In this document: positions 8,401 through 14,266 of the stretch, in pieces
How the letters are laid out: each line of letters starts with the position of its first letter
How positions within the stretch are numbered: position 1 is the stretch's first letter
Assembly: GCA_002713605.1 (NCBI GenBank)
Contig: PATL01000004.1
Coordinates: 1 to 15,169, forward strand
Reading direction: 5' to 3'
Source of the DNA: a bacterium
GTDB taxonomy: Bacteria > Actinomycetota > Acidimicrobiia > Acidimicrobiales > UBA8592
DNA: 15,169 nucleotides
Made by a program: the position numbers and the translations under genes
The notes under the pieces: generated by a model
Seen by the model: only the letters and a program-made list of their open reading frames with translations
Database searches by the model: none
What the model was told of the DNA's origin: nothing

Positions 8401-11400
8401 ACTTATTACATAGAAGCAGGAACATATACTATTACTGCAGTTCTTAGTCAAATTCCTGGTGGTAGATGGCCAACAACTAACCCAATGGCATTGGCTATTG
8501 ATATACAAGCAGAAGTAGCATATCAAACAGTTGCAGATCCTAAGAGTTGGAATGAAAATCCAATGGGAGTTGCGTTATCGATTGAAGCACCTGTACCTGC
8601 ACCACCTCCAGCAATAGTTCCACCACTATTAGAAGAAGGTGAGTGTCCAACAAGTCCTATATTCTGGCATACAAGGATGAAACCTGAAGGTGCTAATTGG
8701 TATCCAGTTAAGTTTAAGTATTGGGATAAGTGGATGAATAAGTATGCAATATCACCAATACCTCCTTTAAATAGTGCTGGTAGTGATGGTACAGGAAATG
8801 CTGATGGTTGGAAACAAACATGGATTGTAAATGCACCTTATGAAGGAGAATATACTTTAAAAGGTACTGTTGATAATTTTGGTATTATTGAGGTTGATGG
8901 AGTGGAAGTTGCAAGTAGAAAGGATGATCCTGATGTTGCTTTTGTTGATGAAGAATTTAAGAGAGCAGGTTTGGATGTGGCAATAAAACCTGCTAATACA
9001 GAAGATAATTCATGGCCTCAACAAACAAAATTTTATATGTCGGAAGGTGAGCATACAGTAAGTGCTACTATTTCTAATTTTAGAAATTATGAAGTTAAGA
9101 AGCAGTTTATTACTCAGAAAGTTTTTAGTACTAAAGATTGGCAATCTGCTGCACCAATTAAAAGTAAGAGAGAAAATAAACCTCATGGTATAATGTTTAC
9201 TCAAGAGTCTGGTAAGTATTATCTTGCTGCTTATGGTAATGATAGAGTTGATGCTGATCTTGGATATATATGGGATGCATTAGAGGGTGATACTCCTCCT
9301 CCACCTCCTGAGACAGAACAAGCTACGTTCTTTGTTTATACTTCAGGTGGAGATAATTGTGGATTAAAGTTTAGATTTACTGCAAGAGATGGAAAGCATA
9401 GTTTTGAGATAAAAGCGGATGATTTTGTGGATAATGGTGCAGCAAAGGAAATAAAGGTTACTGTTAGAACTAATGTAGATTATGATGTAGTATCAAGTAG
9501 AAACAATGGTAGTACTGAACAAGGATGTCTTGCAGAAAGTACATTTGGTAGAAGGGGAACGGAGAAAGATCATGGAACAAGTAAATGTATTTTCTGTGAT
9601 AAAGTTGGTTCTAGAGACGATGATGATGATTTGCAAGTTAAAACTACGAATGTATCAGGAGTTTTCACTGCAGGTGGTGGAATATCATCTGGATCAAGTA
9701 GACATGATAGTTTTGCAATAACTTATAAGTTAAGTAATATACCTGTTTCAAATACTAGTTTCATTCCTCCATCTGTTGTTAAGGTTACTGTACAAACAGA
9801 AACAGATCCATTAGTTTTTGAGGTTCCTAAGATTGATTCTCAACCAGCGAATACTAGTAGTGGTGGGCAGCAAAAACCTTGGGTTCCTGTTAATGTTTGG
9901 CCTTATGTATACCCATCTGATAATGATCCATTAAGAAATCAATGGCATACTGGGGAATGGACTATCAATATTACCACTCCAGGAGATTATAAACTTGAGT
10001 TTCGTGCTGATGATAGATGTAAAGCTTCTTGGGATGGTAATACACTTTTTGGAACGACAAAAGAAAGGAAACTAACAGTTCGTAATGTATCTGCAGGTAT
10101 CCATAAGTTATCAGCTTCAGTTTGGAATAAAGGTAAGTATGGAAGGACTTGGAAGAGTAATCCTGGAGCATTAAAATGGTTATTAAAAGATGCTTCTGGG
10201 ACAGTGCTTGCTACCAGTCGTGATCCTTTTAATGATTCTAAGCCTTCAAGTAATACTGGTAAAGGTGGTGATCAATGGCAACAAAATGGAAATATTAAAA
10301 AAAGAGGAACGTTTAAAGCAGGTAAAAAATATGAAATTACATATGTAGGAGGATATGGTAGAAGAAAAGATGGCAGTGCTATACTTCAGAAACCAGTTCC
10401 TAATATTCTTGAGTCTGGTTGGATGAGTGATGATAAGTCAGCAGTTAAATCTAATCCTAAGATGGCATTTAAGAATCCTTGGGATATTTTGGAAACTATT
10501 TCTGTATATCAAATGTCTTCTGCAACTACTGAAGAAGAACTTTATGCAGATACGACAAGAAATGGTGTAACTTATAGTGGACCAGCATTATTTAATTACA
10601 GAGATAAGAGATATGGACCATTCATGAATGAGAATGGAATTTCTCCTGACTATCCAAAAGTTGGTGGTATGGAGCAGGTTGATTATACTTTTACAAATGT
10701 TAATTTTCCTGTAACAGGTGAGTATGAATTTATATTCCAGAATGATCACTCAGCAACTCTTTATCTCGACGATCAAAAAATAGGAACGAATTTCTTTATA
10801 GGACAAGAACACTCAACAGGTAGACATAGTATAGACCACACTGGTAAAGGTTTAGGTAAAAAGATAACAGTTAATAAAGGTAGGCATACTCTTACCGTAA
10901 AACCAACTGTCTATACAGAAGAAAGTGGAGGTCCAATAGGATTCATTGATGCTTTGTTCCGCAAACCATCTGATGATTATTTTAGAGGTTCAGCAGAATT
11001 TCTTGAGAATCCAAGTGGTTTTGCGATAGGAATAACAAGATTGGTTGAGGATGTACCAGAAGCAGGAACACCAGCAGCTGCAGCTGCATCAGGTAAATCA
11101 TGGTATCAAAATCCTATTGGAATTAATGCTATAATTATTCCTCCACCATGTAAAAAGATTGTATGTGGAAAGGGTAGAGTTATTGATCCGTTAGTTGATG
11201 ATCCTGGATGTGGTTTTGATCCACCAACTAGGGTTGTGATAGTTGATCCTCCTCCAGATGATCCAACAGATCGACTACCTCCTCCAACATATCCAGTTAG
11301 AGTTATTCCTACTGAGGTTGTTGTAATTAATCCAGGAATTAATTATAGTACTGGTATTGGTACTGGGGGTTGTCCTCCTCCAGGTGATCCTACTATATTT

Positions 11401-11910
11401 GTACCAGACGAATTAAGAGTACTTAATGGTGGTGGTGCTGAATTTATACCAGATTTTGATCCTTTTGGAAGAATAACAAGAGTTGGAATTGCTACACCAG
11501 GTAATGGATTAACTAGAAATCCTGAAATTAAAGTTGTTAGAGGCGATGATCCTGATAAATCTTCTAGAACTGGAGTTAACTTTGAGGCTAAGATTGTCAC
11601 CAAAGTTATACGTGATCCAATGGATGGTGATCCTGATAAATTAATACAGGTAACAGATCTTGTAGGATTAAAACAGACTGGATATATACAAGGTCGTGCA
11701 TACTATGGATCAGTTTACTATAAAAATAGTATTCCTTATGCTGGAATAACTGAGACTGCTGGTACACAAATACAAGTTTATGCTACTCTACAGGAGAGTA
11801 TTGATGCACAGGCAACTACACCTCCATCTGCAATTCAGAGACAGGGTACTGATGTTACTAGCAATGATCCTAGACTTAATATTCCAGGAACTCCTGATAA
11901 CCTTATTTAA
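5464..11910 (+). CDS. Giant modular virion structural protein with duplicated PA14-like/Cys blocks
   Basis: A 2148-residue protein, probably a tail/baseplate-associated decoration or fibre. Modules by eye: an N-terminal part with GYGYQYPPKVEV (about 130-145); a PA14-like beta-sandwich (about 262-350); a proline run and cysteine module A (418-565; C439, C495, C515, C518 and five Asp at 525-529); a beta-sandwich with NITTPGNY (655-662) and NVSAGIHKLSA (698-708); a PA14-like segment (about 860-1020); a proline linker (about 1043-1056); a third PA14-like segment (about 1062-1215); cysteine module B (1278-1425); a second NITTPGDY sandwich (1502-1650); a fourth PA14-like segment (about 1700-1830); and a Pro-rich C-terminal region (about 1890-1950). 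PA14-like domains often bind carbohydrate, so host-surface or glycan binding is a reasonable inference. No signal peptide or protease motif was seen. There is no Shine-Dalgarno; the leader is AT-only behind a late promoter. Exact virion location unknown. Confidence 0.8.
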   Translation: MAGIAATQFNIFGPASQSDITVGYISSARGFVQNVSLCEANDYEKENPGTSFIFRTRDKVEYLGIEQVNKLVPSQLSPIAGVDGCKIDMEHSCDPTPFAEFHGGGGVGAFANPVIGEDGGVLSLDITHPGYGYQYPPKVEVKDECGIGAGAVARVRVSDGDNCVEQLIHYMDDMDENVPEICADTSVPYGRVWGVDGQDTGVWDPEKYTRYAEDPALSEIDKYIESLKNLQNPWWTARGQLNLQKITKDSTGEITNVGYAVSTSEWSDFMNLYGVSPVEPSDEIGSAHGGEVFDFEWNLDFPWGGEYIFRGLYDGQVGYGDLFIDNQIIGTLNPSNGLTEPIKYEVGIATSKILGFKLHNNPTTKKQPIQPDKKIINREAGGKFIKEGSNYFYKVGGNDLVDIDFEFFWDKSIGVPGPPPPPEVEQATFWVYTAGGDNCGLKFTFTAVDGSHSFEIKADDYVDGGAPAEKKVIVKTNVDYNVVSSRRNGTTEQGCLQENRFGRRGIEKDQGTSKCIFCDKVGSADDDDDLQIKTTNVSGVFTAGGGISSGSSRHDSFAITYKLSNSDVVNTPKERPAITKLTIQTEKDPLVFEVPKTDRQPASTGEKQKPWVKSHQNDTNWVRNNNTAFLRSHAVFPVHDSSLNGKQNKGIWHVNITTPGNYTVEVQSDDTASIDWDSNRVGDTKWIDQRVKSFTIANVSAGIHKLSATVRNNPKYGTRWRNNPGGVAWVLKNPSGTVVASSLSPFNDSITTDTLGKGGKDYQQKGSISKKGNFKNGRKYRVTFDRQSYTKVPLIGDTGPSKEEDDQLIDFFDRGIRDGNTLKIITPKNVIFAARNAYQLSEGDTVVVYDENVKTSPQTIFNTLQWMGKADRRLWKTTNKGGLLGKYGIAPYDTALALPNMPYAGDHPIVWSNVNFPASTNYNIKVHVDDDVKISIGNQVTFTKIGFTHGKDATTYDSFGDAVEAVGQGKFGHTGETTHTYYIEAGTYTITAVLSQIPGGRWPTTNPMALAIDIQAEVAYQTVADPKSWNENPMGVALSIEAPVPAPPPAIVPPLLEEGECPTSPIFWHTRMKPEGANWYPVKFKYWDKWMNKYAISPIPPLNSAGSDGTGNADGWKQTWIVNAPYEGEYTLKGTVDNFGIIEVDGVEVASRKDDPDVAFVDEEFKRAGLDVAIKPANTEDNSWPQQTKFYMSEGEHTVSATISNFRNYEVKKQFITQKVFSTKDWQSAAPIKSKRENKPHGIMFTQESGKYYLAAYGNDRVDADLGYIWDALEGDTPPPPPETEQATFFVYTSGGDNCGLKFRFTARDGKHSFEIKADDFVDNGAAKEIKVTVRTNVDYDVVSSRNNGSTEQGCLAESTFGRRGTEKDHGTSKCIFCDKVGSRDDDDDLQVKTTNVSGVFTAGGGISSGSSRHDSFAITYKLSNIPVSNTSFIPPSVVKVTVQTETDPLVFEVPKIDSQPANTSSGGQQKPWVPVNVWPYVYPSDNDPLRNQWHTGEWTINITTPGDYKLEFRADDRCKASWDGNTLFGTTKERKLTVRNVSAGIHKLSASVWNKGKYGRTWKSNPGALKWLLKDASGTVLATSRDPFNDSKPSSNTGKGGDQWQQNGNIKKRGTFKAGKKYEITYVGGYGRRKDGSAILQKPVPNILESGWMSDDKSAVKSNPKMAFKNPWDILETISVYQMSSATTEEELYADTTRNGVTYSGPALFNYRDKRYGPFMNENGISPDYPKVGGMEQVDYTFTNVNFPVTGEYEFIFQNDHSATLYLDDQKIGTNFFIGQEHSTGRHSIDHTGKGLGKKITVNKGRHTLTVKPTVYTEESGGPIGFIDALFRKPSDDYFRGSAEFLENPSGFAIGITRLVEDVPEAGTPAAAAASGKSWYQNPIGINAIIIPPPCKKIVCGKGRVIDPLVDDPGCGFDPPTRVVIVDPPPDDPTDRLPPPTYPVRVIPTEVVVINPGINYSTGIGTGGCPPPGDPTIFVPDELRVLNGGGAEFIPDFDPFGRITRVGIATPGNGLTRNPEIKVVRGDDPDKSSRTGVNFEAKIVTKVIRDPMDGDPDKLIQVTDLVGLKQTGYIQGRAYYGSVYYKNSIPYAGITETAGTQIQVYATLQESIDAQATTPPSAIQRQGTDVTSNDPRLNIPGTPDNLI
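6715..7815 (+). repeat. Internal duplication, copy A (residues 418-784 of the giant protein)
   Basis: Copy A begins at a five-proline run. Its first part (to 7158) aligns without gaps to copy B at an offset of exactly 2580 bases. I counted 120 identical residues of 143 (423-565 against 1283-1425). Bases 7090-7158 are identical to 9670-9738 (69 bases), and 6997-7028 to 9577-9608 (32 bases). Similarity then decays but continues through the NITTPG and NVSAGIHKLSA sandwich and the GKGGKDYQQKG stretch. Confidence 0.9.
9295..10344 (+). repeat. Internal duplication, copy B (residues 1278-1627 of the giant protein)
   Basis: Copy B pairs with 6715-7815. The cysteines fall at 1299, 1355, 1375 and 1378, each exactly 860 residues after copy A. 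The downstream sandwich is offset by about 847 residues (NITTP at 1502 against 655), so small indels have accumulated outside the cysteine module. Confidence 0.9.
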
Positions 11911-11918
11911 TAATTAAA

Positions 11919-12647
11919 ATGTCTGCTAACGGACCTACCGCACAAAATACTGATAATAATAGGACTCCTTCTAGAGATAGTTTATTACCCTCTAATAAAC
12001 CTAATAGAATCCTATCTCCTTTGGAGCAGGAAGAAGGTAGTAGGTATGACTCTGCTAAGATCAATTATACTGCTGTTGGGTGGGGTAATGATCATGGATC
12101 TGTTACTATGGGTCAGATTCATAAAAATTCGGATGTAACTTCAGCAGTAATGTTGAATGCAAAGGATGGATTGCATCAATTTTCTTTAGATAATGATGGA
12201 GTAAGAAGAGGATGGACAACTTCTACAAGCACTGGTGCATTTCAGATTAATTGTGGAAAGTATCCTTGGATTATGAAAGATAGTGAAAAGGAAGCACTTG
12301 ATAGTTGCATGATTACAGCAGATCATGGTAATATTATTATTAAAGCAAGTAATGGTAAGATTAGAATGGAGGCAACTGATATTGAGTTGATTTCTAAGGG
12401 TGAAAAAACTGATAGAGGCAGTATTAAGATGACTGCCAGTGAAAATATCATAATGGAGTCTAAGAAGTGTCAAATTACTGCTAAAAATTACTATAAAATG
12501 AGTACACCACAAACTATGGAAATTATTGCTAATGGAGTATTAAAAATGTATGGTGCTGTAATTAGAGGGGTTAGTGATGCTGTTGATGTTAAAGATTCTA
12601 AGGTAGGTGGTAGAAATTTCCAACAAAGAGTTAAGGAGGGTGCATAA
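11919..12647 (+). CDS. Beta-helix protein, candidate spike/needle component (gp5 C-terminal-like)
   Basis: This 242-residue protein has a polar N terminus (1-45) and a globular part with VGWGNDHGSVTMGQI. From about 137 to 215 there are short alternating hydrophobic strands: GNIIIKASNGKIRMEATDIE, GSIKMTASENIIMESKKCQI, and TMEIIANGVLKMYG. Such regular short-strand repeats are typical of the triple-stranded beta-helix at the end of T4 gp5 and of VgrG/gpV-type spikes. Since the gp5-like protein at 2783-5425 lacks such a tip, this gene may supply it as a separate chain; that is inference. It starts 8 bases after the giant gene and has no Shine-Dalgarno. Alternative: a tail-fibre or baseplate accessory protein. 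Confidence 0.65.
   Translation: MSANGPTAQNTDNNRTPSRDSLLPSNKPNRILSPLEQEEGSRYDSAKINYTAVGWGNDHGSVTMGQIHKNSDVTSAVMLNAKDGLHQFSLDNDGVRRGWTTSTSTGAFQINCGKYPWIMKDSEKEALDSCMITADHGNIIIKASNGKIRMEATDIELISKGEKTDRGSIKMTASENIIMESKKCQITAKNYYKMSTPQTMEIIANGVLKMYGAVIRGVSDAVDVKDSKVGGRNFQQRVKEGA
12632..12640 (+). promoter_or_regulatory. Strong ribosome binding site TAAGGAGGG
   Basis: This is the best Shine-Dalgarno in the window, 9 bases before the ATG at 12650 and lying inside the end of the previous coding region. It contrasts with the giant gene, the beta-helix gene and the gene at 14267, which have none. Confidence 0.75.
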
Positions 12648-12649
12648 CA

Positions 12650-13435
12650 ATGTCTTATAACGTAGACGATTTAAATGTGGGTGGACAATTAAAGGTTGGT
12701 ACAGGTGTTAATGGTGCTATCCAAGAAGGGGCAGAAAAAATCAATGGATCTGCATTAGTTGAGGGTCCTATGGTTGTAGGATCACCTGATGCTTTTAATG
12801 AAATAGAAGGAACCTTAATGGTTGGACCTACTACTAATGATGATGAAAATATTCCAGAAGATTGTTCTCCTTACAAGACAGTTCTTGGACTTTCTGGTGC
12901 TCAACCACAAGCAATCTTTTCTAAAGGAAATTTATATGTACAGGGAGATATATTTGTTACAGGATCTGTTGATTGCTTTTCATCTGGAAGATTAGAGGCA
13001 AGACATAAAGCAGCAGATGCTTCTCCTAAGAAGTTTGATATGGTTCATCCCTCTAAGGGTGAAGGTAATCGTCTTGCTCATGCATGTATAGAAGGACCAG
13101 AGGTTGGTGTATATTTTAGAGGTAGACTCCGCAATAAGACTGAGATTGATTTACCTTCCTATTGGAAAGACTTAGTTCATGCTGAGAGTATTTCTGTACA
13201 GTTACAACCAATCGGTGCTCCACAGGATATTATTATAAAGAGATGGGATGATGAGAAAATTTATCTACATGCAAGAGGACCAATTCCAATTGATTGTTTC
13301 TATCATGTGTATGCTGAGAGAAAGGATATTAATGCTTTAGTTGTTGAGTATTCAGGTAAGGACTGGGATGATTATCCTGATAAAGATAACCATGATCCTA
13401 AGTATGCTGGTGTGATCAATACAAGAACTAAGTAA
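12650..13435 (+). CDS. Fibre-like virion protein with EGPEVGVY C-terminal domain
   Basis: In this 261-residue protein the N-terminal half has repeated short beta elements with the pattern V-x-G (VGGQLKVGTG, GTLMVGP, GNLYVQGDIFVTGSVDC), as in phage fibre shafts. From about 129 the sequence KFDMVHPSKG...RLAHACIEGPEVGVYFRG (H133, H143, C145, E147-E150) matches a C-terminal domain that I recall from phage tail-fibre and tailspike-like proteins, often next to or in place of intramolecular chaperones. I see no S74 catalytic Ser/Lys dyad, so I do not call self-cleavage. The protein ends in an acidic segment (WDDYPDKDNHDPKYAG). Preceded by a strong ribosome site 3 bases from the previous stop, so it is coupled to the beta-helix gene. 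Likely a virion accessory or fibre protein; the receptor-binding role is inference. Confidence 0.65.
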   Translation: MSYNVDDLNVGGQLKVGTGVNGAIQEGAEKINGSALVEGPMVVGSPDAFNEIEGTLMVGPTTNDDENIPEDCSPYKTVLGLSGAQPQAIFSKGNLYVQGDIFVTGSVDCFSSGRLEARHKAADASPKKFDMVHPSKGEGNRLAHACIEGPEVGVYFRGRLRNKTEIDLPSYWKDLVHAESISVQLQPIGAPQDIIIKRWDDEKIYLHARGPIPIDCFYHVYAERKDINALVVEYSGKDWDDYPDKDNHDPKYAGVINTRTK

Positions 13436-13442
13436 ACAGGGG

Positions 13443-13471
13443 TTGACAAGGGTTGAGAGAGGTGGTATATT
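13443..13471 (+). promoter_or_regulatory. Sigma70-type promoter (TTGACA-17-TATATT)
   Basis: A perfect -35 hexamer (TTGACA, 13443-13448), an optimal 17-base spacer and a -10 hexamer TATATT (13466-13471), one base off consensus. The start point is predicted near G13478. It lies directly after the fibre-like gene and unlike the other sites it is host-type, not T4-late-type. In T4-like phages host-type promoters usually serve early genes, so it may allow independent early expression of the RNA and small genes behind it. Confidence 0.72.
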
Positions 13472-13477
13472 ATATTT

Positions 13478-13695
13478 GTTGAGTTGACGAACCCAACACG
13501 GGAGTGACTGAATCAAACTTGCTGGCATAAGGCTAGTTAAGGTGATGAGACACAGGTGGTGCTGCACGTTGAAAACGTGAATCGACTTACCAGTCGGGTC
13601 TCAGACAGTGAGGTAAAAATCTACTAATGTAGCAATGCCCCTTACTTGTTGGTACACATTAATCCAACCTCCCACCCCAATTATTTTGGAGAATT
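13478..13695 (+). ncRNA. Candidate structured RNA or long 5' leader, unknown class
   Basis: The interval 13436-13695 has no convincing gene. From the predicted start point these hairpins can form: (1) 13478-13485 with 13490-13497, 7 of 8 positions paired, loop GACG; (2) 13516-13523 with 13531-13538, one U-U mismatch, 7-base loop; (3) a closing stem 13546-13551 with 13598-13603 (TGAGAC/GTCTCA) enclosing three hairpins: 13553-13555/13562-13564, 13565-13570/13574-13579 (CACGTT-GAA-AACGTG) and 13583-13587/13592-13596 (CGACT-TACC-AGTCG); (4) 13621-13624/13629-13632 (CTAC/GTAG); (5) 13648-13652/13664-13668 (GTTGG/CCAAC). No intrinsic terminator with a U-run is seen, so it may be the leader of the gene at 13696 rather than a separate RNA. 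It does not match tRNA, tmRNA or a riboswitch that I know. Confidence 0.45.
13669..13695 (+). promoter_or_regulatory. Ribosome site with possible sequestering sequences
   Basis: The Shine-Dalgarno GGAG (13688-13691) precedes the ATG at 13696. CTCC at 13669-13672 can pair with it. Alternatively CCAA (13677-13680) can pair with TTGG (13686-13689) around a TTATT loop. Either would hide part of the site; both are only 4 base pairs, so the effect is uncertain. Confidence 0.4.
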
Positions 13696-13899
13696 ATGGA
13701 AGACGAAGAGTATCTTACAAAGTGTGTGGTAGATCCACAACAAAAAACTGTCTACATATATTCCAGTGAAGGAGATACTAAAGAAGTAGTTTGTGATACT
13801 ACAGAGGAGTTTATGAATGTGTTGAGTGTTATACGTGCCACTTGTCCTGAAGATCGTTTAGTTTACACGGAGCCTCTCTCAGGGAAAATCGACTTTTAA
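13696..13899 (+). CDS. Small acidic protein of unknown function
   Basis: A 67-residue product with a clear GGAG ribosome site. No family is recognised. It is acidic, with three cysteines (10, 33, 49), and reads as strand-strand-helix-strand: CVVDP, KTVYIYSS, EVVCD, a helix TTEEFMNVLSVIRATC, then RLVYTEPL. There is no signal peptide or membrane segment, and it does not look like a virion protein. It is the first gene after the host-type promoter and the structured leader, so it may be expressed independently of the tail genes. Its size and charge would suit a small regulator or host-interaction protein, but nothing in the sequence shows that. Confidence 0.75.
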   Translation: MEDEEYLTKCVVDPQQKTVYIYSSEGDTKEVVCDTTEEFMNVLSVIRATCPEDRLVYTEPLSGKIDF

Positions 13900-13935
13900 T
13901 TCCAAAAAAGTCGGAAAAAAAACTCCGTAAAAAAA
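13890..13935 (+). other. Hairpin and three A-tracts between two small genes
   Basis: CGACTTTT (13890-13897) pairs perfectly with AAAAGTCG (13906-13913) across an 8-base loop that contains the stop codon's end. A-tracts lie at 13904-13909, 13915-13922 and 13929-13935, with centres 12-13.5 bases apart. A second weak stem, CGGA/TCCG (13912-13915/13924-13927), overlaps. No T-run follows on the + strand, so this is not an ordinary terminator; DNA curvature or RNA processing are alternatives. Confidence 0.4.
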
Positions 13936-13954
13936 TCGCCCCATTAGGTTTGGC

Positions 13955-14239
13955 ATGAAATATCGAATTGACTCTACATATTGTTGGTATAGTGATTGGA
14001 TAAACGAGAATAGTAAGGTTGTATTGATGTATTTTATCAATGGCATTCCTTTTACATATGATGAATTAGACGATATTGGTATATTAAAAGAAGATGCTCA
14101 AATAATCGCTGATTATGAAACTAAATATAATACTGAAGAGTTGTATAACTACTCTTGTTACTTAATGCAAGAAGAATTTCATCCATTAGTATTTGACTTG
14201 GAACTTGAGAATCCAGAGATATTGTTTAATGATAAATAA
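13955..14239 (+). CDS. Small acidic, aromatic-rich protein of unknown function
   Basis: A 94-residue product with no recognised family. It is acidic and rich in Tyr/Trp/Phe, with an N-terminal half reading MKYRIDSTYCWYSDWINENS, then VVLMYFINGIPFTYDELDD, and a helical second half (KEDAQIIADYETKYNTEELYNYSC) ending in an acidic stretch. The ATG follows a weak TAGG about 9 bases upstream. No alternative upstream start is evident, because the A-tract region precedes it. No membrane span or metal motif. It is probably cotranscribed with the 67-residue gene before it, 55 bases away. Confidence 0.75.
   Translation: MKYRIDSTYCWYSDWINENSKVVLMYFINGIPFTYDELDDIGILKEDAQIIADYETKYNTEELYNYSCYLMQEEFHPLVFDLELENPEILFNDK
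14231..14238 (+). promoter_or_regulatory. Weak T4-late-like motif GATAAATA
   Basis: GATAAATA differs from the late octamer only in its first base. It overlaps the stop of the previous gene and lies 28 bases before the ATG at 14267. The placement resembles the better motif before the giant gene, but the match is imperfect. Confidence 0.3.
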
Positions 14240-14266
14240 TCCATAACGGCTATATGTGTTAATAAA

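Noticed and set aside
8149..8526. Minus-strand 125-codon frame in the giant gene.
   Set aside because: The Ser/Asn/Ile/Cys-rich translation is typical of the reverse complement of AT-rich coding sequence; no ribosome site.
9506..9721. Plus-strand 71-codon frame starting at 9506 in an alternative frame of the giant gene.
   Set aside because: It lies wholly within the highly conserved cysteine module B, whose conservation is in the main frame.
13543..13579. Hammerhead-like core words (GTGATGAG and GAAA).
   Set aside because: Stem II would be only about three pairs, no NUH cleavage site is correctly placed, and the GAAA lies in the CACGTT/AACGTG hairpin.
13545..13580. Short reading frame of 11 codons (ATG AGA CAC ...) in the RNA region.
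   Set aside because: It is very short, the possible ribosome site AAGG is too close to the ATG, and it lies over the strongest stem structure. No support for translation.
13481..13592. GAGTTGA (13481-13487) can pair with TCGACTT (13582-13588), followed by A and CCA, suggesting a tRNA or tmRNA acceptor stem.
   Set aside because: The span (112 bases) and arms do not fit: there is no proper D arm, anticodon arm or TTCRANY T-loop, two of the seven pairs are G-U, and the pairing would disrupt the better local hairpins.
13634..13770. Reading frame beginning ATG CCC CTT inside the leader and overlapping the 67-residue gene.
   Set aside because: No ribosome site, unlikely composition, and it is out of frame with a well-supported gene.
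13904..13940. Intrinsic terminator on the minus strand (weak stem then T-runs).
   Set aside because: The stem is only 4 bp (TCCG/CGGA), and there is no minus-strand gene for it to serve.
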